Source of the DNA: CAZKWG01 sp964615375
Lineage (GTDB): Bacteria; Myxococcota_A; UBA796; CAZKWG01
Length of the DNA: 64,000 nt
Direction: 5' to 3'
Assembly (NCBI GenBank): GCA_964615375.1
Contig: CAZTOW010000014.1
Span: 113,006 to 177,005, forward strand
The notes below the pieces were generated by a model. That model saw only the letters and a list, made by a program, of their open reading frames with translations, was not told where the DNA came from and ran no database searches. Each line of letters starts with the position of its first letter. The stretch's first letter is position 1. The position numbers and the translations under genes are program-made. Below are positions 57,659-64,000 of this stretch, in pieces.

Positions 57659-58535
57659 GGACGCCCTCCTCCGGGTCGAGCTCGGCCTCGGCGCCCACGA
57701 TCCAGGGGCGGTTGCGCGCGCCGTGGCCCACCGGGAGCCCGGCGACGATGGGGACGCCCAGGGGGGCGAGGCGCTCGAGCAGCGACGCCTCCAGGGTCCA
57801 GCCGGCGTCGGCGGCGGGCGCGCAGTTCAGGAACTCGCCCAGTGCAATTCCGCACACCCCCTCGAAGGCCCCGGCCTGGAGGAGCTGGTGCAGGCTGCGG
57901 TCCAGGCGGTAGGGCGCCTCGCTCACGTCCTCCAGCACGGCGATCCCGCCGCGCGCGGACCAGGCGTGGGCGGTGCCACAGAGGCTGGCCAGCACGGTGA
58001 TGTTGCCCCCGGTCAGCGCTCCCCTCACCCGCTCCCGCGGCCCGCCGATCCAGCGGCCGGGCAGGCTGGGGCACCGCCCCTCCAGGACGAGGGCGCGGGT
58101 GGCCTCGACGGTGTCCGCGTCGGCCAGCGAGCCCAGGCTGGTCAGCACCGGGCCGTGGACGCCGCGCGCCCGCCCGCGCAGGCCGACGAAGAGGGCGGTG
58201 GCGTCGGAGAAGCCGAAGACGGGGCGCTCGCTCGGGCTCAGGCCCTGGAGCCCATCCAGCAGGTGGGCGGTGCCGTAGCCGCCGCGGGCGAACCAGACGG
58301 CGTCGATCTCGGGGTCCTGGAGGGCCCAGCGCAGATCGGCCAGGCGCTGCTCGACCGTCCCCGCCAGGAATCGGTCTCGCGCTCCCAGGTTCGGCCCCAT
58401 CACCGGCTCCAGGCCCCAGGCGCGGAGGTGGGCGAGCCCGGCCTCCAGCCGATCCGGGGCGAAGATCCCCGCCGGCGCCACCACCGCCACCCGGGCGGCG
58501 CCCCCCGCTCTCTCGATCAGACCTCGACGCAGCAT
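57648..58535 (-). CDS. LD-carboxypeptidase (peptidase S66)
   Basis: A 295-residue S66 peptidase, LdcA-like, removing terminal D-Ala from murein tetrapeptides during recycling. The nucleophile Ser is in PVFGFSDATALFVG; WFARGGYGTAHLL is a family mark; Glu is in IAVLEDVSEAPYR; His is in LPVGHGARN. The triad Ser-Glu-His is complete. First gene of the minus-strand group that continues through the beta-lactamase-like gene toward accD. Confidence 0.9.
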   Translation of the reverse strand: MLRRGLIERAGGAARVAVVAPAGIFAPDRLEAGLAHLRAWGLEPVMGPNLGARDRFLAGTVEQRLADLRWALQDPEIDAVWFARGGYGTAHLLDGLQGLSPSERPVFGFSDATALFVGLRGRARGVHGPVLTSLGSLADADTVEATRALVLEGRCPSLPGRWIGGPRERVRGALTGGNITVLASLCGTAHAWSARGGIAVLEDVSEAPYRLDRSLHQLLQAGAFEGVCGIALGEFLNCAPAADAGWTLEASLLERLAPLGVPIVAGLPVGHGARNRPWIVGAEAELDPEEGVRVV

Positions 58536-58610
58536 CCGGGATCGTTAATCCCTCCCCCGAGCGCGCGCATCGGGGATCGCGGGTTAGGCTCCCCGGCCTC
58601 GGAGGAAGCC

Positions 58611-59801
58611 GTGACCGTCTCCTGCTGGCTGGACATCCCGCACTCCCCCTCCCCTGCCCTGCGGGGCGAGGTGCAGTGCGACGTGGTCGTGATCGGGGCG
58701 GGGCTCTGCGGGTGCTCGGCGGCGCTGGCGCTGGCGAAGGCGGGCGTGGACGTCGTCGTGCTGGAGAGCGGGCTGGTGGCGGGCTCGGCGACGGGCCGGA
58801 ACGCGGGCTTCATCCTCCAGGGCACAGCGGAGCGCTACAGCCGGGCCGCCGGGGTCTACGGGCGCGAGCGCACCCGCCGCGTGCATGCGCTGACCCTGGA
58901 GAACCACGCGCACATGGCGGCCTTCCTGGCAGAGTCCGGGGTCGAGGCCGGCTACCGGAAGGCGGGCAGCCTCCAGCTCGCCAGCTCGGAGAGCGAGGAG
59001 GAGGAGCTCCGGGAGAGCGCGGCCCTGCTCCGAGAGGACGGCTTTCAGGCCGAGCTCGTCCTGGGCGAGGCGCTGCCGGAGATCTATCGGCAGGCGGGCT
59101 TTCACGTGGGCGTGCTGCTCCCGCAGGACGGCGAGGTCCACCCGGTGCGCCTGGTCCGAGGGGCCATCGGGGCCGCCCGACAGGCCGGGGCGCGCCTCTA
59201 CGAGCACACCCCCGTCACCGCGCTCGACGCGGGCAGCGCCGGGCAGGTGCGCGTCCAGACCCCGGAGGGGGCGGTCTCGGCCAGCCTCGCGCTGGTCTGC
59301 ACGAACGCCCGGGCCGGCGAGCTGCTCCCCTGGTACGCCGACAAGGTGGACCCGGTGCGCGGCCAGATGATGGCCACGGCGCCCGCCCCTCGCGTCTTCG
59401 ATCTGCCCGTCTACGCCGACCACGGCTACGACTACTGGCGCCAGGACGAGCTGGGCCGGGTGGTGCTGGGCGGCTGGCGCAACCTCGACCCGCAGGGCGA
59501 GGTGGGGACGGACGACGTGCTGCACCCCGGGATCCAGGCCCGGATGGAGGACTTCCTCCGCCGCTTCCCGGCGCTGGGCGACCCGCCGGTCACCCACCGC
59601 TGGTCGGGGACCATGGGCTTCTCCCGCGACGGGCTCCCGCTGGTGGGCCCGGCCCCGGGGGCGCCGGGGGCGCTGGCGGGCGTGGGCTTCACGGGTCATG
59701 GCTTCGGCTTCGCCTGGCTGGCGGGGGAGGCGCTCGCCGCGCTGGCCCTGGAGGGTCAGCACCCGCTGGCGACGGAGCTGAGCCCGAGGCGCTTTCTGTG
59801 A
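58611..59801 (+). CDS. FAD-dependent oxidoreductase (DAO/glycine-oxidase family)
   Basis: A 396-residue flavoenzyme. The dinucleotide motif is VVVIGAGLCGCSAALALAKA, followed by LESGLVAGSATGRNAGFI, typical of the D-amino acid oxidase/gamma-glutamylputrescine oxidase group. A second FAD contact is FTGHGFGFAWLAGEAL near the C-terminus. It oxidises an amine; substrate unknown. The GTG start has GGAGGA. The aldolase gene follows after 72 bases. Confidence 0.85.
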   Translation: MTVSCWLDIPHSPSPALRGEVQCDVVVIGAGLCGCSAALALAKAGVDVVVLESGLVAGSATGRNAGFILQGTAERYSRAAGVYGRERTRRVHALTLENHAHMAAFLAESGVEAGYRKAGSLQLASSESEEEELRESAALLREDGFQAELVLGEALPEIYRQAGFHVGVLLPQDGEVHPVRLVRGAIGAARQAGARLYEHTPVTALDAGSAGQVRVQTPEGAVSASLALVCTNARAGELLPWYADKVDPVRGQMMATAPAPRVFDLPVYADHGYDYWRQDELGRVVLGGWRNLDPQGEVGTDDVLHPGIQARMEDFLRRFPALGDPPVTHRWSGTMGFSRDGLPLVGPAPGAPGALAGVGFTGHGFGFAWLAGEALAALALEGQHPLATELSPRRFL

Positions 59802-59873
59802 GACCTCTGCTGACAGGAAATCTCTGGCGAGGAGCCCCGGGCTGCTCTATGCTGGAGTGTTCCAGGAGGACCG

Positions 59874-60878
59874 ATGGGTCTGGATGAACGTGTCAACTGC
59901 TGCCCCGACGGCCTGGTCACCGACCGGCGCCGCCGCATCAAGGTGCTGGACTGCACGATCCGCGATGGCGGCATCTGCAACAACTGGCAGTTCGACTTCG
60001 AGACCGTGCGCGCCGTCTACGAGGCGCTCTCGGCCTGCGGGCTCGACTACATGGAGGTCGGGTACAAGTACCCCCGGCCGGGCGTCCACGACGAGGCCAT
60101 CGGCCCCTGGCGCTACTGCGACGAGGCCGATCTGGCGAAGGTCGTGCAGCCCGGCCGCATGAAGCTCTCCGCCATGGTGGACATCGGCAAGGTCAAGACC
60201 TCCGACATCCCCCAGAAGAAGGACAGCCTCATCGACACCGTGCGGATCGCCTGCTACGCGCACCAGATCGACGAGGCGATCCACATCCTCGATCACTGCC
60301 TGGCCGGCGGCTACGAGACGGCGGTGAACGTGATGGCGGTCTCCACGCTGACGCCGGAGGCGGTGGACGGCTTCCTCACGAAGCTGGCGGGCACGCGGGT
60401 ACACACGGTGTGCCTGGTGGACAGCTTCGGGGCGCTGTACCCGTACCACGTCCGCTACCTGCTCAGGAAGTACATGAACTACCTGGGCGAGGAGAAGAAG
60501 GTCGGGGTCCACTTCCACAACAACCAGCAGCAGGCCTTCGCCAACACGATCTCCGCCATCGACGAGGGCGTGGACATCGTGGACGCCACCATCCACGGGA
60601 TGGGGCGCGGCGCCGGCAACTGCCCGCTGGAGCTGCTGCTCTTCTACCTGGACAACCCGCGCTACGACACGAGCTCGGTGCTGGACCTGGTCGAGTACTT
60701 CGCCTACATGCGGGACGACCTGCGCTGGGGCTATCACCTGCCCTACGCCATCACCGGCTTCTTCAACCTGCACCCGAAGCTGGGCATCGAGCGCATGAAG
60801 CGCAACGACCGCTACCAGGTGCGGCAGATGTACGAGTCGCTGGCGGGCCTGCAGGAGGCGGGCAAGAAGGCGAGCTGA
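59874..60878 (+). CDS. DRE-TIM metallolyase (HMG-CoA lyase/4-hydroxy-2-oxovalerate aldolase-like)
   Basis: A 334-residue TIM-barrel aldolase. The N-terminal R-D motif is KVLDCTIRDGGICNNWQF; metal ligands are Asp in that segment and the two His in GVHFHNNQQQAFA. LDYMEVGYKYPRP is the beta-2 region. It belongs to the aldolase branch rather than the synthases because no LeuA-type C-terminal domain is present. Possible substrates are 4-hydroxy-2-oxoacids or sugar-acid derivatives. AGGAGG lies six bases before ATG. Convergent with the M1 gene. Confidence 0.82.
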   Translation: MGLDERVNCCPDGLVTDRRRRIKVLDCTIRDGGICNNWQFDFETVRAVYEALSACGLDYMEVGYKYPRPGVHDEAIGPWRYCDEADLAKVVQPGRMKLSAMVDIGKVKTSDIPQKKDSLIDTVRIACYAHQIDEAIHILDHCLAGGYETAVNVMAVSTLTPEAVDGFLTKLAGTRVHTVCLVDSFGALYPYHVRYLLRKYMNYLGEEKKVGVHFHNNQQQAFANTISAIDEGVDIVDATIHGMGRGAGNCPLELLLFYLDNPRYDTSSVLDLVEYFAYMRDDLRWGYHLPYAITGFFNLHPKLGIERMKRNDRYQVRQMYESLAGLQEAGKKAS

Positions 60879-60892
60879 ACCGCCGTCTTCAG
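60875..60892. terminator. CTGAA-N8-TTCAG stem at aldolase/M1 stops
   Basis: A 5-bp inverted repeat holding the two opposed TGA stops in its arms, 8-base loop. Modest length; fits the pattern at convergent junctions. Confidence 0.4.
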
Positions 60893-63360
60893 TGCTTCTC
60901 GCGCCAGGCGTCCATCTCGTCCTCGAGCTGGCGGACGCGCTCCTCCAGCGCGTCCAGGCGCTCCTCCTTCTCGCTCGGGGAGGGCGGGGTGCCCTGACGG
61001 GCCTGGATCCGCGCGCTGGCGTCCTTCGCCGCGGCGACGAGATCGCGGTCCTCCTCCTCGCGGCGGTAGCGCTCCAGCTTCGCCGCCGTCTGCTCGTCGC
61101 CCACCTCGCCCAGCAGCGGGATCACGTTCTGACGGGTGCGCAGATCGGGATCGTCCAGGAGCGGCTCGGCGGCCCGCGCGATCCGGGCGCGCGCCTCCTC
61201 CAGCTCCCGATCCTCCAGGAGGCCGGCGGCGAGGTGGGCCGCGCTGCGAAGCGGCGCGAAGCGGAGGATGAAGGGGAGGTTCGGGGCCAGGAGGAGGTCC
61301 AGGTCGCGCCGCTCCCCGTGCTGGCCGAGCACGTCGGAGGCGGCGTGGCGCAGGCCCTCGCTCTCGCGACCGCGCGCGCGCAGGAGGGCGCGGGCCTCCA
61401 GGATCGCGGCGCGGGGATCGACGCTGGCCAGCGCCCGGAGCTGCCCCTCCTGCACGTCCGGGTTCTGCTCCCGCTGGAGCTGTCCGCGCAGGGCCTTGAC
61501 CACATCGGGCCCCGTGCCCTTCCCCAGCGCGCCGGCCACGGCCATGCGCAGCTCGTCCTCGGGCGCGGCGACCGCGCGGATCAGGGGCTCGGTGACGCGC
61601 TGCTCGCCGAGGGCGTGCGCGGCGGCCTCCCGGAGCACCAGCGGTCGGGAGCCGTCCTGCAGGAGGGAGATCAGCGCGGCGCTCTCGTCGGTCTCGCCGA
61701 GGGCGTGGGCGGCGGCGAGGCGCGCGTGCGGGCTCGGGCTCTGGAGCTGGGCGGCCCAGGCGGAGGGCGCCTGCTCCTGGTCCACGCGCGCCAGCAGGCC
61801 CTTGTCGGGATCAAAGGCCACATAGAGCGGGGCGGCGTCCAGGGGCGCGCTGAGCGTGAGCTCCTCGTCGTCCAGCCAGCCCGTGCGGCGCACCGGGCCC
61901 GCGGGCGTGCCGAACTCCACCGTGATCGGCAGGGTGTAGGCAGGCTTCCCAGGGCCAGTGGCCTGGCGGACGGTGAGGCTGGCCTGCCCCTCCTGCCAAC
62001 GTGAGCGCACCGTGAGATCGGGGACGTGGGTGAGCTCCACCCACTGCTGGAAGAACCAGCCGAGCTCCTGGCCGCTCTCCCGCTCCAGCGCGTCGCGGAG
62101 ATCGTCGGTGTCCACCAGATCGCGCTGGTGCTCCGTCGTGTAGCGGCGGATCCCCGCCCAGAAGACCTCCTCGCCCAGCATCACGCGGAGCATGTGGAGG
62201 ACCGAGGCCCCCTTCACGTAGACCCGGCCGTTCTCGGGGGCGTCGGGGCCCTGGTGGAAGCGCCCGGCCATCGCCGGCCCGTCCAGGCTGGCCTCGAAGA
62301 AGCTCCGCATCGCCGCCGCCGCGTGGTCGGGGCCGCGCGAGCGGGCCATCCAGTCGTTGGCCATGAAGGTCGCGAAGCCCTCGTTCAGCCAGAGCTCGCG
62401 CCAGCTCCTGCAGGTGAGCAGGTCGCCGTACCACTGGTGGGCGAGCTCGTGGGCGACGGTGCTCTCGATCCACGCTCCGGTCCCCGCCGCGCGGTCGGGG
62501 ATGAGCATGCGCGAGTCCTCGATGGTGGCGCCCGTGTTCTCCATGCCGAGGTAGATGAAGCGCTCCACGAAGATCTGGCGGTAGTTCCCCCAGGGGTAGG
62601 GCACGCCGGTGCGCTCGGCGAGGTGGGCCATCATGGCCGGGACGGGGTCGAGCACGCGCCCCACGGCCTCATCGGAGGTCCCCGGCGGCACCCAGGCCGT
62701 GATCGCGCCGCTGCCGCGCTCCTCGAACTCTCCCGCCGCCAGCATGACCAGGTAGCTGACCAGGTCGTCGGTGGGGTTGGTCATCGCCCGCCAGCCGGGC
62801 GGGGCCGCCACCTCCCCCGTGTAGGCGAAGCGGTCGTTCGGGTGGTCCCAGGCGGGGAACCAGTAGCGGTTCTCCGCGTCCTCGCCCTGAGAGAAGACGT
62901 GGGCGAAGGTGTCCGCGCCGTCCCCACGCCGGCTGGCGAGCCCGCGGTGGTGGAGCCCGGTGCGCGGGGTGGCCGCGTAGCGCAGCTCCACCGTGGAGCG
63001 CTGGCCGCGCGGGCCGGGGATCTCGATGAGGATGGCGTCGCCGTCCAGGCGCCAGGCCACGCTGGCCCCGTCCAGCAGCACCTCGCGGAACTCCAGCTCC
63101 ACCTGATCGAGCACCAGGGGCCCGGGAGAGAGGCGGCGCAAGGTGTAGGTCGCCGCGCCCTCCAGCGCGCCCTGCTCCGGCTTCAGCTCCACCCGCAGGT
63201 GGAGGCGCTCGACGTCGAAGCTGCGGTCGGGTGCCTCGTCGCCCCGCGCGTCAGGGGAGAGCGCCCCCCCGCCCGCGTCGCCGTCTCGGCCGTTGAAGGG
63301 ACCCGCGGCCAGCGCCAGCGGGCAGAGCAGGAGCAGGGAGAGCGAGGGGGGCCAGCGCAT
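60889..63360 (-). CDS. M1-family aminopeptidase with C-terminal helical repeats
   Basis: An 823-residue exported zinc aminopeptidase. Signal peptide: MRWPPSLSLLLLCPLALAAG. N-terminal beta domain (about 50-230), then the substrate motif GMEN in YLGMENTGAT and zinc motif HELAHQWYGD with the distal Glu in ELWLNEGFATF (HEXXH-x18-E). After about residue 510 come HEAT-like repeats (LAAAHALGETDES; LREAAAHALGEQ; MAVAGALGKG) and a final coiled coil (EKEERLDALEERVRQLEDEM). Some M1 enzymes use such repeats to bind peptides. The ATG is the first in the signal peptide. Divergent from trpG, 28 bases apart. Confidence 0.9.
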   Translation of the reverse strand: MRWPPSLSLLLLCPLALAAGPFNGRDGDAGGGALSPDARGDEAPDRSFDVERLHLRVELKPEQGALEGAATYTLRRLSPGPLVLDQVELEFREVLLDGASVAWRLDGDAILIEIPGPRGQRSTVELRYAATPRTGLHHRGLASRRGDGADTFAHVFSQGEDAENRYWFPAWDHPNDRFAYTGEVAAPPGWRAMTNPTDDLVSYLVMLAAGEFEERGSGAITAWVPPGTSDEAVGRVLDPVPAMMAHLAERTGVPYPWGNYRQIFVERFIYLGMENTGATIEDSRMLIPDRAAGTGAWIESTVAHELAHQWYGDLLTCRSWRELWLNEGFATFMANDWMARSRGPDHAAAAMRSFFEASLDGPAMAGRFHQGPDAPENGRVYVKGASVLHMLRVMLGEEVFWAGIRRYTTEHQRDLVDTDDLRDALERESGQELGWFFQQWVELTHVPDLTVRSRWQEGQASLTVRQATGPGKPAYTLPITVEFGTPAGPVRRTGWLDDEELTLSAPLDAAPLYVAFDPDKGLLARVDQEQAPSAWAAQLQSPSPHARLAAAHALGETDESAALISLLQDGSRPLVLREAAAHALGEQRVTEPLIRAVAAPEDELRMAVAGALGKGTGPDVVKALRGQLQREQNPDVQEGQLRALASVDPRAAILEARALLRARGRESEGLRHAASDVLGQHGERRDLDLLLAPNLPFILRFAPLRSAAHLAAGLLEDRELEEARARIARAAEPLLDDPDLRTRQNVIPLLGEVGDEQTAAKLERYRREEEDRDLVAAAKDASARIQARQGTPPSPSEKEERLDALEERVRQLEDEMDAWREKH

Positions 63361-63388
63361 GGCCTGAGAGGATATCAGGTATCTCACG

Positions 63389-64000
63389 ATGCGTCCGCGC
63401 CTGTTCCTGCTCGACAACATCGACTCCTTCACCTGGAACCTGGTGCAGGCGATGCGGACGCTGGGCGCGCGGGTGCGGGTGGCGCGCAACGACGAGATCA
63501 CGCTCGAGCAGGTGCTGGCCCTGCGGCCCACCCACGTCTGCGTGTCCCCGGGTCCGGGCCGACCGGAGGGCGCGGGCCTCACGATGCCGCTCCTGGAGGC
63601 CCTGGTCCTGCGCCAGGCCCTGGGGCCGATCCCGATCCTCGGCGTCTGCCTGGGACATCAGGCCCTCGGCCAGCTCCTGGGCGCGCGGGTGGTAGGCGCG
63701 CGGCGCCTCGTTCATGGAAAGTCGAGCCTTGTGAGACATGACCATAGAGGCGTCTTCGAGGGGCTCACGGACCCCACGCCGATGGGTCGCTATCATTCAC
63801 TCGCGGTCGAGGAGTCCTCACTCCCGGTCGAGCTCCTGCCGACCGCCTGGGCCGAGGACGGCGAGCTCATGGGGCTCCGTCACCGCGTTCTCCCTGTAGA
63901 AGGCGTGCAATTCCACCCCGAGAGCGTGCTCAGCCCGGAGGGGATGACCCTCATGAAGAACTTCATCTCCTGGCGCGCAGGGGCACGGGCGGCGCGCTAA
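63389..64000 (+). CDS. trpG: Glutamine amidotransferase subunit (anthranilate/aminodeoxychorismate synthase component II)
   Basis: A 203-residue class I glutamine amidotransferase. LFLLDNIDSFTWNLVQAM is the N-terminal mark, VCLGHQALGQLLGARVV holds the nucleophile Cys, and VQFHPESVLSPEG the His and Glu. It makes ammonia for TrpE or PabB. These partners would follow downstream of the window edge; the TAA is exactly at the last base. TrpG and PabA cannot be separated from this sequence alone. The promoter must overlap the divergent M1 gene because the gap is 28 bases. Confidence 0.93.
   Translation: MRPRLFLLDNIDSFTWNLVQAMRTLGARVRVARNDEITLEQVLALRPTHVCVSPGPGRPEGAGLTMPLLEALVLRQALGPIPILGVCLGHQALGQLLGARVVGARRLVHGKSSLVRHDHRGVFEGLTDPTPMGRYHSLAVEESSLPVELLPTAWAEDGELMGLRHRVLPVEGVQFHPESVLSPEGMTLMKNFISWRAGARAAR

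Overview
The window is 64 kb of very GC-rich DNA (coding regions visually around 70 percent or more G+C), packed with about 54 protein genes, few gaps and many 4-base start/stop overlaps. I saw no rRNA, tRNA, CRISPR array or intact mobile element. Gene content suggests a myxobacterium-like member of the Myxococcota: an ElbD-type multidomain ether-lipid enzyme, many lipoproteins with Glu/Thr/Gly/Asp-rich linkers, PATAN (DUF4388) plus J-domain and pseudokinase signalling proteins, and an archaeal-type SahH. This taxonomic call is inference from gene content, not from a marker gene.

Layout. 1-6.2 kb: the 3' part of error-prone polymerase dnaE2, an Rpn/PD-(D/E)XK nuclease-like gene with a 12-bp tandem repeat, then a lamin-tail-domain lipoprotein and a CotH-kinase lipoprotein facing a second lamin-tail lipoprotein. 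6.4-14.3 kb: a tight four-gene operon (HAD phosphatase, LarA-like protein, 1557-residue ElbD-like reductase/ligase/carrier/acyltransferase/SCP2 protein, NAD-dependent epimerase), probably for ether lipids. 14.3-21.5 kb: a cysteine-hydrolase-like protein, stand-alone CoaB, cysC, an ILVBL/HACL2-like ThDP enzyme, and a MoxR ATPase/VWA pair joined at an A9 slippery run that could give a fused protein by -1 frameshifting. 21.6-25.6 kb: sahH head-to-head with a divergent SahH paralogue, then a Phd/VapC toxin-antitoxin pair with a readable promoter-operator.

25.6-38 kb: a fused E1 2-oxoacid dehydrogenase with a FabD-like acyltransferase and an HD hydrolase; an ECF sigma/anti-sigma/secreted protein/HIT operon; polA; an isovaleryl-CoA-dehydrogenase-like gene; a PATAN/J-domain protein. 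38-48.5 kb: thioredoxin, MreB, an M48 protease lipoprotein, a PpiD/SurA-like isomerase ending in a classic U-tract terminator, a lower-GC 370-bp island, an alpha/beta hydrolase lacking its nucleophile, SppA, a lipoprotein, a 55-residue basic protein, TatD and HolB. 48.5-64 kb: a periplasmic protein, a transmembrane pseudokinase, an accD-folC-lptD operon headed by two cell-wall-type hydrolases, a FAD oxidoreductase and DRE-TIM aldolase, an M1 aminopeptidase with helical-repeat tail, and trpG/pabA ending at the last base.

Two non-coding patterns stand out. Ten of eleven convergent gene junctions have an inverted repeat at or next to the stop codons, often with the stop codons in the stem and without a U tract. 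A short palindrome, GTAAC-N4/5-GTTAC, occurs four times between 10.7 and 21.6 kb, far above chance in DNA this GC-rich.
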